This document shows, in pieces, positions 25,163 through 35,700 of a stretch of 64,000 nt of DNA. Position numbers and translations under genes: made by a program. Source of the stretch: JADJLQ01 sp044227925 (lineage in GTDB: Bacteria > Bacteroidota > Bacteroidia > Chitinophagales > Saprospiraceae). The DNA is taken from contig JBGAVW010000002.1 of the NCBI GenBank assembly GCA_044227925.1, forward strand, positions 1 to 64,000, in the 5' to 3' direction. The notes under the pieces were generated by a model. The model worked only from the letters and a program-made list of their open reading frames with translations. It had not been told where the DNA came from and searched no databases. Each line of letters begins with the position of its first letter. Position 1 is the stretch's first letter.

Positions 25163-26833
25163 ATGGATTCAGATATTCTCATTGCCCAAAGTGCACCCAT
25201 CAAACATATAAAAGAAATAGCTTCCTCTATAAAAATCCAGACTGACGATCTTGAGTATTATGGAAAGTATAAGGCTAAATTACCATTGCGGTTGATCGAT
25301 GAAGAAAAATTAACAAAGAATCACCTGGTATTGGTCACTGCCATTACCCCTACCCCATCAGGCGAAGGAAAAACAACAATTTCGGTTGGGCTGACCGATG
25401 GAATTAATCTATTAGGTAAAAAGGCAATGGCTGTTTTACGGGAACCTTCATTGGGGCCGGTCTTTGGCTTAAAAGGAGGAGCTACAGGGGGTGGCTATTC
25501 TCAAATCATACCCATGGAAGATATCAATCTTCATTTTACGGGCGATTTTTCTGCAATAGAAAAAGCAAATAATTTACTTAGTGCATTAATAGATCATAAC
25601 CTTCAAAACCAAAAGAAAAATCTTCAGATTGATCCTCGTACGATCGGTTGGAAAAGGGTGATGGATATGAATGACAGGGCATTGAGACATATTGTAATAG
25701 GGTTGGGTGGGAAGGACAATGGAATTTTGCGTGAAGATGGATTTAATATTACGCCTGCTTCAGAGATAATGGCTATACTTTGTATGTCGAAGGACAGAGA
25801 CGACCTCAAATCAAGACTTGGCAATATATTTATTGGTACTACTTACCAGGGAGTGCCGGTATTTGCCAGAGATCTTAATGCTGTAGGTGCTATGGCCGTA
25901 TTATTAAAGGACGCAATAAAACCCAATCTGGTTCAGACTCTGGAAGGTAATCCCGCCATCATTCACGGCGGGCCATTTGCCAGTATTGCACAAGGCACCA
26001 ACTCGATCATCGCCACCAAAATGGGACTCTCATTGGCAAACTATGTGATTACGGAAGCTGGTTTTGCTGCTGACCTGGGAGCGGAAAAATTTTTTGATAT
26101 TAAGTGCGCCCAATCCGGATTAAAACCCAAATCAGTAGTAATGGTAACTACAGTAAAAGCACTAAGACATCACGGTGGTGCCAAAAAAGACCAATTACCG
26201 ATTCCATCAGTAGAAAAAGTACGATTGGGGTGTGCTAATCTTGGAAAACATCTCGAAAACATGAAACTTTTCGGCATGAAAACAATTGTTGCAATAAATG
26301 CTTTCCCCGAGGACAGTGATGGAGAGATAGAAATGATACAGCATTTTTGTGCCTCCTATGGCGTGAAGGCAATTTTGTGTAAAGGTTTTTCAGAAGGAGG
26401 AAAAGGTATGCTGGACCTGGCCAGGGAAGTGATTCATAGCGTAGAACATGGAGAAAGCAATTTCAAGCCATTGTATAATTACGATTTGTCGTTGGAAGAA
26501 AAAATAAACACCATTGCTTCTAAAATATATGGAGCCAAAGAGATAGTATATTCTGTAAAAGCAATTCGTCAACTAAAGCAAATCAAAGAATTTGGTTTTG
26601 ATGCCTACCCGGTGTGTATGGCTAAGACGCCTAAAAGCTTGTCGGACGATGAAAGAAAAATAGGCAGGCCTGAAAATTTTACCATCACCATCAGAGAATT
26701 TGAATACGCCACAGGTGCTGGTTTTATCGTGCCTATATTAGGTGAAATCATGCGTATGCCTGGTTTGCCCAATATTCCTGCAGCAGAAGGTATGGACATA
26801 AACAACGAAGGAGTAATTACAGGTTTAAGTTAA
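25163..26833 (+). CDS. fhs: Formate-tetrahydrofolate ligase
   Basis: A 556-residue cytosolic enzyme matching the family over its length. The nucleotide-binding loop is TPTPSGEGKTTISVGL (about 65-80), followed by REPSLGPVFGLKGGATGGGYSQ, the folate/formyl-phosphate site, and FTGDFSAI. Later family motifs are N-P-A-I-I-H-G-G-P-F-A-S-I-A and VVMVTTVKALRHHGGA. It makes 10-formyl-THF from formate, THF and ATP for purine and formyl-Met-tRNA synthesis. It has its own promoter-like box and lies, unusually, between tig and clpP. The next gene begins 11 bp after its stop. Confidence 0.97.
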   Translation: MDSDILIAQSAPIKHIKEIASSIKIQTDDLEYYGKYKAKLPLRLIDEEKLTKNHLVLVTAITPTPSGEGKTTISVGLTDGINLLGKKAMAVLREPSLGPVFGLKGGATGGGYSQIIPMEDINLHFTGDFSAIEKANNLLSALIDHNLQNQKKNLQIDPRTIGWKRVMDMNDRALRHIVIGLGGKDNGILREDGFNITPASEIMAILCMSKDRDDLKSRLGNIFIGTTYQGVPVFARDLNAVGAMAVLLKDAIKPNLVQTLEGNPAIIHGGPFASIAQGTNSIIATKMGLSLANYVITEAGFAADLGAEKFFDIKCAQSGLKPKSVVMVTTVKALRHHGGAKKDQLPIPSVEKVRLGCANLGKHLENMKLFGMKTIVAINAFPEDSDGEIEMIQHFCASYGVKAILCKGFSEGGKGMLDLAREVIHSVEHGESNFKPLYNYDLSLEEKINTIASKIYGAKEIVYSVKAIRQLKQIKEFGFDAYPVCMAKTPKSLSDDERKIGRPENFTITIREFEYATGAGFIVPILGEIMRMPGLPNIPAAEGMDINNEGVITGLS

Positions 26834-26844
26834 ATCCAAATATT

Positions 26845-27396
26845 ATGAAACTAAGATGGTTGTGTTTATTTCCTTTTTTTATAATGCCCACCAATTCATT
26901 GCAAGCCCAACAAGGATTTGTATTTGGAGCTGGAGTAGGAATGGGTGTTTTGTGCTTAAAGACAGCAAATTCAACATATAAGGATAAAACAGCATTATCT
27001 ATTCCAAATCTGAGATTTGGATATAGATTCAATAAGAGATTTGCATTGATCGGTTTGCAACCAGGCTCTGTATATAAATTAAAATCGAGAGACCGAGTAT
27101 TTGAAGCGGTGCATCTCACTGGTCAATACTGGATAAAAGATCGATTATGGGTTTCCGCAGGATCAGGGATTACTGTCGATGGCCCTGCATTTTATACCTG
27201 GTCACAAAAAGACAAAGAAGGATTTTATATAGGACTTCCTTCGGCTAGCCTGGGTACAGGTTATGAATTGTGGCGAAAAAATAGTTTTGCCCTGGATATT
27301 CAATATAGATTTTTTTATGGCCGGTCCCGATTGGAAGCAAATCAATTTAGAACCGGTAATTCCTCCAGTTTATTATTGGGAATTAACTGGTATTAA
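26845..27396 (+). CDS. Small outer membrane beta-barrel-like protein
   Basis: A 183-residue protein with signal peptide 1-22 (ending LQAQQ), then strands with glycine-rich turns such as GFVFGAGVGMGVLCLKTA and LSIPNLRFGYRFNKRFALIG, ending SSSLLLGINWY. Alternating residues and a terminal aromatic residue suggest an 8-stranded outer membrane barrel. I do not recognise a named family. It follows fhs by 11 bp and is probably read from the same transcript; clpP has its own promoter downstream. Confidence 0.75.
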   Translation: MKLRWLCLFPFFIMPTNSLQAQQGFVFGAGVGMGVLCLKTANSTYKDKTALSIPNLRFGYRFNKRFALIGLQPGSVYKLKSRDRVFEAVHLTGQYWIKDRLWVSAGSGITVDGPAFYTWSQKDKEGFYIGLPSASLGTGYELWRKNSFALDIQYRFFYGRSRLEANQFRTGNSSSLLLGINWY

Positions 27397-27500
27397 GAAG
27401 AATACCAATGCTGAATTTTTATATATGACTTTTTAGTCCGCCAAGGATGGTTTTATATCAATCCATAAATTTAAACTTTACCCGGTATCGATTGTTCCTG

Positions 27501-27508
27501 TATTTTTG
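27501..27508 (+). promoter_or_regulatory. -7 promoter box of clpP
   Basis: TATTTTTG matches TAnnTTTG exactly, 20 bases after a weak -33 (TTTA, 27477-27480) and 20 bases before the clpP ATG. Confidence 0.55.
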
Positions 27509-27528
27509 GGACTCAATTTTTAAAAAAA

Positions 27529-28230
27529 ATGAAAGATAAATCCGAATTTAAAAAATACGCTACAAAACACATGGGATTGAATAGTGCTCATCTTGAAAAA
27601 TACATGAGCCAGGTTTCGGTACCCAATATTCATGCTTTTACCCCTACTGTAATAGAAGAACGATCGATGAATGTAGTAGGTATGGATGTATTTTCAAGGT
27701 TAATGATGGACCGCATCATATTTATGGGGGTACCGGTAAATGACTATGTAGCCAATGTAATACAGGCTCAATTGCTTTTCCTGGAATCAATGGATCCAAA
27801 ACGCGATATTCAAATCTTTATAAACAGCCCCGGTGGTTCTGTGATAGATGGATTGGGCATTTATGACACTATGCAATACGTTTCACCCGATATTGGTACT
27901 ATTTGTACAGGTTTAGCTGCATCTATGGGAGCCGTATTATTAGCAGCAGGTACCAAAGGCAAAAGGACCTGTTTACAACACAGCAGAGTCATGATACATC
28001 AGCCATCAGGCGGTATGCAGGGGCAATTCAAAGACATGGAGATTTCGTTCAACCTGATAAAAGGAATGAAAAAAGAATTATATGAAATTTTAGCCCATCA
28101 CACCGGAAAACCCGTTGATCAGATAGAAACGGATTGTGACCGGGACAACTGGATGTTGGCACAGGAAGCCAAAGCCTATGGTCTGGTCGATGAAGTATTG
28201 ACCCGTGACAATCCCCGTAAAAAAGTTTAA
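27529..28230 (+). CDS. clpP: ATP-dependent Clp protease proteolytic subunit
   Basis: A 233-residue protein with the full ClpP fold. The catalytic triad is visible as Ser132 (LAASMGAVLL), His157 (VMIHQPSGG) and, by alignment to the YGLVD end motif, Asp206. An N-terminal extension of about 35 residues precedes the IEERSMNVVGMDVFSRLM start of the mature core, as in other Bacteroidota, and may be cleaved. It forms the tetradecameric chamber that degrades substrates unfolded by ClpX, encoded 27 bp downstream. Confidence 0.97.
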   Translation: MKDKSEFKKYATKHMGLNSAHLEKYMSQVSVPNIHAFTPTVIEERSMNVVGMDVFSRLMMDRIIFMGVPVNDYVANVIQAQLLFLESMDPKRDIQIFINSPGGSVIDGLGIYDTMQYVSPDIGTICTGLAASMGAVLLAAGTKGKRTCLQHSRVMIHQPSGGMQGQFKDMEISFNLIKGMKKELYEILAHHTGKPVDQIETDCDRDNWMLAQEAKAYGLVDEVLTRDNPRKKV

Positions 28231-28257
28231 ATTAAAAGTAGCAATCAAAACAGATTA

Positions 28258-29496
28258 ATGAACAAAATCGACAGTACACAATGTGCATTTTGTGGAAAGC
28301 CAAAAAATGAAGTAGCCATATTGGTCGCCGGACTGGATGCACATATCTGCGATATGTGTATAGAGCAGGCTCACCACATCATCCGCGAAGAATTTGACAC
28401 TAAAAAGAAAAAGGGTAAGAACTTTAATCCGCCCAAAGACCTCACCCCGGCTAAAATCAAATCCCATTTGGATGAATATGTAATTGGACAGGACGAAGCC
28501 AAGAAATGCCTTGCCGTAGCAGTATATAATCATTACAAAAGACTAAAAGGAGCACACCTCAGTGATGATGTGGATGTGGAAAAGTCTAATGTGATCTTCG
28601 TAGGGCAAACCGGTACCGGCAAAACTTTGATGGCACGTACCATTGCCAAAATATTAAATGTACCTTTTGCCATAGTAGATGCTACTGTATTTACAGAAGC
28701 CGGTTATGTAGGAGAGGATGTGGAAAGCATGCTCAGCCGGCTTTTGCAAGTTTGTGATTTTAATGTAGAAGCCGCTCAAAAAGGCATAATCTATATAGAT
28801 GAAATAGATAAAATTGCCCGGAAATCTGATAATCCATCCATTACCCGTGATGTATCCGGAGAAGGTGTACAACAAGGTCTTTTAAAAATGCTTGAAGGTG
28901 CAGAGGTAAATGTCCCTCCGCAAGGTGGGCGAAAACATCCTGAGCAAAAACTGGTTACTGTGAATACCCAAAATATTTTATTCATTTGCGGTGGTGCATT
29001 TGATGGCATTGAAAAAATCATTGCCCGCAGAATCAATACCCAGGTGATTGGATATCACGGAGGAGAAAAAGAATGGATTGATAAAGAGCATCTGCTGGCT
29101 TATATCACCCATCAGGATATAAAACAATTCGGCCTGATACCGGAATTGGTAGGTCGCTTGCCGGTATTGGCCAGTCTCGATCCACTTAATCGCGAAACTT
29201 TAATTCAGATACTTACAGAGCCCAAAAATGCACTGGTAAAGCAGTATAAAAAAATATTTGAACAAGAAAATTGTAAACTTATTTTCACACCAGAGGCACT
29301 GGCCTACATTGCAGATCTTGCATTGGATTATAAACTCGGTGCCCGTGGACTCAGATCGATGCTCGAAGCGGTACTGATGGAAGATATGTTTTCTATACCC
29401 TCTGCAGATAAAAAAATAAGTGAACTGGTAATAGATCTTGAATTTGTACAGCATAAATTGGAGAAATCCAAGTTTACTAAGTTGAAAGCGGCTTAA
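28258..29496 (+). CDS. clpX: Clp protease ATP-binding subunit ClpX
   Basis: A 412-residue AAA+ unfoldase. The zinc-binding domain has Cys9, Cys12, Cys31 and Cys34. Walker A is GQTGTGKT (116-123), followed by the pore-1 loop G-Y-V-G-E-D-V-E, Walker B IIYIDEIDKI, and the ClpP-binding I-G-F-type loop region in the middle part of the large domain. The C-terminal small domain has YKLGARGLRSMLE. It unfolds tagged proteins and feeds them into ClpP. It is certainly co-transcribed with clpP. Confidence 0.97.
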   Translation: MNKIDSTQCAFCGKPKNEVAILVAGLDAHICDMCIEQAHHIIREEFDTKKKKGKNFNPPKDLTPAKIKSHLDEYVIGQDEAKKCLAVAVYNHYKRLKGAHLSDDVDVEKSNVIFVGQTGTGKTLMARTIAKILNVPFAIVDATVFTEAGYVGEDVESMLSRLLQVCDFNVEAAQKGIIYIDEIDKIARKSDNPSITRDVSGEGVQQGLLKMLEGAEVNVPPQGGRKHPEQKLVTVNTQNILFICGGAFDGIEKIIARRINTQVIGYHGGEKEWIDKEHLLAYITHQDIKQFGLIPELVGRLPVLASLDPLNRETLIQILTEPKNALVKQYKKIFEQENCKLIFTPEALAYIADLALDYKLGARGLRSMLEAVLMEDMFSIPSADKKISELVIDLEFVQHKLEKSKFTKLKAA

Positions 29497-30067
29497 GGAG
29501 TATTGTTTATTTTACCTTTTTCCTTAGCTCCTACACAGCTAAAAAACTCAATTTGCCTATTTGAGCTCATTATGATTGGTTATAAGCAGCAAAATGAACA
29601 AAAAAATTACAAATTGGCTGGATACATATTTACTTAAAATTGCAATATTGGGTAGAGAAGACTCCACCTTATTCTGAGGTATCGAATGTAGAGTAAAGAT
29701 TAAAACTCATTTTTGATTCAAAAATTGGAATGGGCTAACCATGAGCCCTGAAATGATTCAGAATTTAAATGATTTATGTTTTTCTAATCAAACCATAAAA
29801 CTGGCATCTCTTGACCTCAATGGGGGCGTATGTTTGCTCTAAATTTTTTATATCCATTTAATCTTCGATTCTGATAAAATTCAGAAATAAATATGAGAGA
29901 AATAAATTCACATTCTGTTGACTCCAATGAAATTTATATTTTGATTGACCTCAACTGTATGACCTTGTTTAAATCGGATATATCGTTTGTTTGACATTTT
30001 AAAGCCATAGACCTGGCAGCACACTTCTTAATGCTGCTACAAATTTTTCAGTTAATTTTGCGAACGC
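29497..30067. other. 571-bp intergenic stretch without a recognisable gene
   Basis: The stretch between clpX and nadE is AT-rich and holds only very short open frames (the longest I translated, from the ATG at about 29739, is 33 codons and looks non-coding). I see no tRNA, terminator hairpin with T-run, or repeat. The only clear element is the nadE promoter box at its right end. Confidence 0.6.
30053..30060 (+). promoter_or_regulatory. -7 promoter box of nadE
   Basis: TAATTTTG matches TAnnTTTG exactly and ends 7 bases before the ATG at 30068. Transcription would start at or within a few bases of the start codon, implying a leaderless or near-leaderless message. No clear -33 is seen. Confidence 0.5.
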
Positions 30068-31717
30068 ATGCGTATTACATTAGCACAGATAGATTCACAT
30101 ATTGGCAATTTTGAAGGCAACCTAAAAAAAATTCTTTCTGCAATCGAAGTTGCCAGGGCAGAGAATGCAGACCTGGTCGTTTTTCCGGAGCTGGCTACGT
30201 GTGGCTATCCTCCAAGGGATTTTCTCGAGTTTAAAGATTTTATACTTGAATCCGATAAATTGGTCGACCATGTCAGGATGGCGAGTAAAAATATTGCTGT
30301 ATTGATCGGTTCACCTTCTTTTAATCCCGACAAACACGGCAAAGATCTTCAAAATGTAGCCTTCTTTATTTATGATCAACAGATTGTACACAAACAGGTA
30401 AAGACCTTGTTGCCCACCTATGATATATTTGATGAATATAGATATTTTGAACCAAATACAGAATTTAAAGTAATTGAATTTAAAGGATACCGCCTGGCTC
30501 TGACAATATGTGAGGATCTGTGGAACCTGGGCAATGAAAACCCATTATATAAAATATGTCCGTTGGATGAAATGATGAATCAGCATCCCGATATTATTTT
30601 TAATGTTTCGGCCTCACCCTTTGCGTACGATCATGCGCAGGAGCGAATAGATGTAGTAAAAGCAAATGTAATAAAATACAAAAAACCATTGTTTTACTGC
30701 AATACAGTAGGGGCACAGACCGATGTGGTATTTGATGGAGGCTCACTGGTATTTTCACCTGACGGAGAGGTCTATGATGAATTGCCTTATTTTGAAGAAT
30801 GTATCCGCACCTATGACTTATCAGCAGTTATCCATAAGGAAAAAGATTCCGGTACCCATGGTGAGCAAAGAAAAGAAAAATATGAACTCATACACGATGC
30901 CATTCTGCTAGGTATACGAGATTATTTCGGAAAATTGGGATTTAAGTCTGCCGTAATGGGATTGAGCGGTGGAATCGATTCGGCCCTTACCTGCACCCTG
31001 GCAGTAAGAGCACTGGGTAAAGAAAATGTGATGGGCCTGATGATGCCATCCAGGTACAGCAGCGAAGGATCGGTAAACGATGCAGTGGCACTTGCCAAAA
31101 ATCTCGGCATTCGATATGAAATTATTGAGATAGAACCAATGTATGCCAAGTTCCTGGAACAATTAAAGCCTGTTTTAGAAGACAGACCTTTTAATGTGAC
31201 TGAAGAAAATATCCAAGCCCGGGTGCGAGGCACCTTGCTGATGGCAGCATCAAATAAACTTGGGCATATCTTGCTCAATACTACAAATAAAAGTGAAATG
31301 TCAGTGGGCTATGGTACCTTGTATGGTGATCTTTGCGGAGGACTTTCAGTATTGGGTGATGTATATAAAACAGAAGTATATCAGCTGGTAAATTATGTAA
31401 ATAAGGATATAGCGGTGATTCCACTGAATTCCATCACCAAACCTCCATCTGCCGAGTTGAGACCAGGGCAAAAGGATTCAGATAGCCTGCCTCCATATGA
31501 TATATTGGATTCGATTTTGTATCAATATATTGAAAAGAAAATGGGGCCAAAAGAGATTGTGGCCTTAGGAAATGATGAGGCCCTGGTAAAGCGCATACTG
31601 AGAATGGTCAATATCAATGAGTTTAAACGTGAACAAACTGCTCCGGTAATCCGGGTTTCCTGCAAAGCATTTGGTATGGGCAGAAGAGTACCCATAGTAG
31701 GAAAATACCTGGGATGA
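30068..31717 (+). CDS. nadE: Glutamine-dependent NAD+ synthetase
   Basis: A 549-residue two-domain enzyme. The N-terminal nitrilase-type glutaminase (1-260) has the triad Glu41 (VVFPELATCGYPP), Lys112 (KTLLPTYDIFDEYRYF) and Cys148 (LTICEDLW). The C-terminal synthetase has the PP-loop GLSGGIDSALTC and the family's T-N-K-S-E-M-S-V-G-Y-G-T-L-Y-G-D stretch, and ends with the usual P-P-S-A-E-L-R-P-G-Q and R-R-V-P-I. It amidates deamido-NAD with ammonia channelled from glutamine, the last step of NAD synthesis. It is monocistronic as far as I can see; purS follows 87 bp later with its own box. Confidence 0.96.
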   Translation: MRITLAQIDSHIGNFEGNLKKILSAIEVARAENADLVVFPELATCGYPPRDFLEFKDFILESDKLVDHVRMASKNIAVLIGSPSFNPDKHGKDLQNVAFFIYDQQIVHKQVKTLLPTYDIFDEYRYFEPNTEFKVIEFKGYRLALTICEDLWNLGNENPLYKICPLDEMMNQHPDIIFNVSASPFAYDHAQERIDVVKANVIKYKKPLFYCNTVGAQTDVVFDGGSLVFSPDGEVYDELPYFEECIRTYDLSAVIHKEKDSGTHGEQRKEKYELIHDAILLGIRDYFGKLGFKSAVMGLSGGIDSALTCTLAVRALGKENVMGLMMPSRYSSEGSVNDAVALAKNLGIRYEIIEIEPMYAKFLEQLKPVLEDRPFNVTEENIQARVRGTLLMAASNKLGHILLNTTNKSEMSVGYGTLYGDLCGGLSVLGDVYKTEVYQLVNYVNKDIAVIPLNSITKPPSAELRPGQKDSDSLPPYDILDSILYQYIEKKMGPKEIVALGNDEALVKRILRMVNINEFKREQTAPVIRVSCKAFGMGRRVPIVGKYLG

Positions 31718-31769
31718 AATAGGTAAAATGGTATTTCCGCACTTCAAATCTCTTTTGATCTGAATTGCT

Positions 31770-31777
31770 TAAATTTG
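31770..31777 (+). promoter_or_regulatory. -7 promoter box of purS-rsmI
   Basis: TAAATTTG matches TAnnTTTG exactly, 27 bases before the purS ATG at 31805. A TTTG at 31754-31757 is too close to be its -33. Confidence 0.45.
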
Positions 31778-31804
31778 TGGTCATTAATTAATAGAATCAT
31801 TCAA

Positions 31805-32059
31805 ATGAAGTTTACCGCACAGATACAAGTGATGCCACATAAGGTACTTTTAGATCCCCAGGGCAAGACCGTGACTAAAAATCTTAAAAGGATTGGGCTG
31901 GATGCCTGTTCTGAAGTTCGTATTGGTAAAAATATTCAAATGGATGTGGAAGCCAGCGATACAGCCACAGCTGAAAAAATCATCAAAGAAGCTTGTGAAA
32001 AATTACTGATCAATCCGATCATGGAATATTTTGAATTTTCAATTTCTGAAAAAAAATAA
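31805..32059 (+). CDS. purS: Phosphoribosylformylglycinamidine synthase subunit PurS
   Basis: From the ATG at 31805 this is 84 residues, the normal PurS length; the longer in-frame start at 31775 is not supported. It has the family's two ferredoxin-like beta-alpha-beta units: FTAQIQVMPHKVLLDPQGKT, then LKRIGLDACSEVRIGKNIQM, and ACEKLLINPIMEYFEF. PurS bridges PurL and the glutaminase PurQ and guides ammonia transfer in the fourth purine step. PurL/PurQ are not in the window. Its stop is directly followed by the rsmI ATG (TAAATG), so the two are translationally coupled. Confidence 0.92.
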   Translation: MKFTAQIQVMPHKVLLDPQGKTVTKNLKRIGLDACSEVRIGKNIQMDVEASDTATAEKIIKEACEKLLINPIMEYFEFSISEKK

Positions 32060-32731
32060 ATGCTATACCTGGTGCCGACTCCCATCGGCAATCTGGATGA
32101 TATTACGTACCGTGCAATCAAAATACTCGGGAATGTAGATTATATTCTGGCAGAAGATACACGCACGGCTCAGACTTTGTTGCAACATTATGGGCTCGCA
32201 AAAGATATACGATCCTATCACGATCATAATGAACATGGCCGTCTGCCATCCATACTTGATGATCTAAAGTCCGGAAAACATATTGCCTTAGTGAGTGAAG
32301 CCGGTATGCCAGGTATATCCGACCCCGGTTTTTTATTGGTCAGGGCATGCAGAAAAGAAAATGTACCACTTACTGTATTGCCCGGCCCGAGTGCTTTGAT
32401 CAATGCAGTGGTATCATCAGGTATACCTACCGAGCCCTTCCATTTTGAAGGGTTTTTGCCACATAAAAAAGGACGGCAAACCAGGCTCAAATATCTTGCT
32501 ACTCTAGAAAATACATTTATATTATACGAATCACCTCATCGCATTATGAAATGTCTGGACGAATTGATAGAATATTGTGGTACCGAAAGACATGCGGCCC
32601 TATGCAGAGAACTCACTAAAAAATTTGAAGAAGTGAAAACGGGTACGCTGAATTCACTCAAAACCTATTTCGAAAAAGAAGGCGTGGTAAAAGGTGAGTT
32701 TGTAGTAGTGGTAAGCGGAAAAAGTGCATGA
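32060..32731 (+). CDS. rsmI: 16S rRNA (cytidine1402-2'-O)-methyltransferase
   Basis: A 223-residue protein with all RsmI (YraL) family marks: LYLVPTPIGNLDDITYRA at the N-terminus, ILAEDTRTAQTLLQHY, HDHNE, then VSEAGMPGISDPGF (usually S-D-A-G-T/M-P), VLPGPSALINAVVSSG and F-H-F-E-G-F-L-P-H-K-K-G-R. It uses S-adenosylmethionine to 2'-O-methylate C1402 in the decoding centre. It is somewhat shorter than E. coli RsmI (286) because the C-terminal extension is absent, common in Bacteroidota. It starts immediately at the purS stop. Confidence 0.96.
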   Translation: MLYLVPTPIGNLDDITYRAIKILGNVDYILAEDTRTAQTLLQHYGLAKDIRSYHDHNEHGRLPSILDDLKSGKHIALVSEAGMPGISDPGFLLVRACRKENVPLTVLPGPSALINAVVSSGIPTEPFHFEGFLPHKKGRQTRLKYLATLENTFILYESPHRIMKCLDELIEYCGTERHAALCRELTKKFEEVKTGTLNSLKTYFEKEGVVKGEFVVVVSGKSA

Positions 32732-32781
32732 TGGAGATAATATTCACTCTCCTTCAAAATGGATTATACTGTTTAAACCTG

Positions 32782-35700
32782 TTATCTGACCACCGTGACC
32801 TCACCTTTGATTATCCTTGACTCACCATTTTTATAATTTACTTTAGCATAATACACGTATACTCCCTGGATTACATCTTTGTTTTTATGCGTTCCATCCC
32901 AGCCGTATTCCGGTGCGTTCGGTGGAAAATCATGAGCCGTAAAAAGAACATTACCCCATCTGTCAGCAATAAGCAATTTTTCAATTTTAGCAATCTCCTT
33001 TCCTCCATATAAAGTAAAACGTTGATTGGTAATATCTGCTGATTGTGACATGAGAATATTGGGAGCGTAAGCATTAATCCCAAATTTTACTTTTATACTT
33101 TTTTCATGAAAAATTTTACATCCTGATTTTGTTTCTACATCAAACCGGATGATAGCATCAGCAATGGGAAATAATTTTGAAGGTATGCATCCAGGGCAAG
33201 CATCTGCAGGGGTAGATCGAAGATTGATTTTGGTAATATCATTAATATCGAAATTATAGACCGGCCTGAGGGAAATAGTATCTCCCCATCGAATGCTGGT
33301 ATCTTGTCCAATATCGACTGTTAATTCACCGGGTTTTGTAATGGAAATTCCTTTTTCAGTAAAGCAACCTCTGGCATCCACAATTTTCACTACATAATTA
33401 CCGCTTCTTTTATTTTGGATAAGGGGACCGGGCACCAACACATTGTCCAAAAAATACTGATAAGGTCCTTTTGTAGTTGTATGGCTTATGGTTATAGTAC
33501 CATCAGTTGCATTAAAACAAGATGGTTCTTTACTGTTGAGTGTAAGGGCGGGTGGGCTGGCAACAGATAAACTTAAACGAACCAGACTATCACAGCCTAA
33601 TGGGCTCTTGAGAGGTATAGTATAGTCACCCGGTACCGAAATAGTTTCATTTCCAATACGGAGTGAACCACCTATACAAACCGTATCTATCCTTTGAGTG
33701 ATGGGTATACTTCTTACCGTTAAAGTAAAAGAATCGCGGAGTACACATTTGTTGGCATCTGTCAATACTGGGAAATAGTTACCTGCCATTAGGTCGGTTC
33801 GATTTTGACCAGTGGCATTATCTGCCCAGGTAATGATATATGGCGGGCTTCCTCCGGCAGGATTCGTTTTTATTTCGCCGTCATTTACTCCTACACAATA
33901 CGGATTTTTCAATTCCGGAGAAAAGTCCAATGGAGCGGGTTGATTTATATCAATGGATTTGGTAATCTCACAACCATCTATATCCTGCAAACGCAAAGTA
34001 TAGGTTCCTGTATCAAGGTTTTGCACTACTGGATTACTGTCTCTATGGGACCACAAATACCTATACGGCAAAGTCCCACCACCGGCCGTGGAGATTATAG
34101 TACCATTTTCAAATCCAGAACAAGTAATGTCGGTTTTTTTCAATTCCAATGAAAGTGCACTTGAAATTTGAACGGATACAAAATCAGTATCAATACATCC
34201 TAATGCATTTTCGACTATCAGTGAGTATATGCCGGAGTTCTTAGCTTTTATCGCTAAGCTTGTATCCCCTGTATTCCATTTAACTTTAGTAGCTGTGCTG
34301 CTATTGATGATGGCATTTAATTGAACAGAATCTCCAAAACACCTTTTTAATGGTCCTTGTGGCTGAATTGAACTTGTAAACTTAGCCAGGGATGCGGGTT
34401 GTATTTTAACCAAACGGGTGATGCTACAGTTTTCATATGTAAACTCCAACCTGATGTCGATATCATTACCGGGTAGAGGTATTCTCACCTCGGGTGTATT
34501 TCCGATTACCCTGTTGCCCTGCGTCCAGCTATATTTTGCTGAATCCAAATTATAAAATTGTAGCAGTACCTGACCATCGCAAGTTTGTTCCACCTGGATG
34601 TTTCCAATATCAAGTAAAGTGGCCTGTGTGTTGGAAGTATTATTACAGGCATCGGTCAACTGAAAATAATAAGTACCCGCACTTAATCCCGAATAGGTTA
34701 TGAGGCTATCCATATCCGTGATTGAAGCACCAATGGGTGTAGTAAAGGTTGCATTCATTCGTTGAAGGCGGAAAGGCGCAGTTCCGTTTTCAACTGTAAA
34801 CTGTATTATTCCATTATTATTATTACAAATAAGGCTACCCGCCAATTTTAATTTAGGTGGTATGTATATTGGAGTGTAAATCTCAATTGAATCAATCGGG
34901 CATCGGTCGGGAATTCCCGGTATCGAAGATCCGTTCATATGAAACAATTTAATTTTATACTTCTTTTCAGGAAAAATGTTAAAATAAGTATGTCTTCCCG
35001 TGTCCAAATTAAAAACACCCGGAATATTTTCGATTTCATAGTAGTCTGAAGGATTGTTTCCATTAAGTAAATTTAAATTATACACATCCCTATACCAATT
35101 TCGATAACTGACAAAATCCTTGCCTCCGCTAAGGGTTATAGAACCGTCAGCCGGGCAAGTTCGTATTGTTTCAATCTGGAGCTTTGTATTTATTCGAGGT
35201 AAATCAAATACCCTCGTCACACAGGTTTGTTGAGATTTTAATTTGTATTTGTTTCCCGCCGGTAATTCATTGAAAAACGTATATCGGCCATCAAAGCTGG
35301 AATGCGGGATTCGTTTTCCCGTAGAGTCCGTGAGTATATAAGGGTGAGTACCTATTACTTGCAAGGAGTAGATAGTACCGCAAGGTTGACCTGCTTTAAA
35401 TGGATTATAAGAATAGGTAAATAAATTAATATCAAAATTTTCAATGGTAGGATTTATAGAAAAAGTGGAAATGATTTTCTGACAACCGGGAGCTTCAGCC
35501 TCGATAATATAATTACCCGGTGATAGATTACCAAATCGACCGGTTTGATTACTATTTAATATTGTACCGGAATCGGACTTCAAAGTAAATGTGGTATTTT
35601 TAATAGTATCCCCTGAATAAGAAAATCCATCTTTTCGATTATCGCAAATAAAGGCATTGACAAATGAGAAATTAGCCGAATCACAAAGTATATCCTGCCC

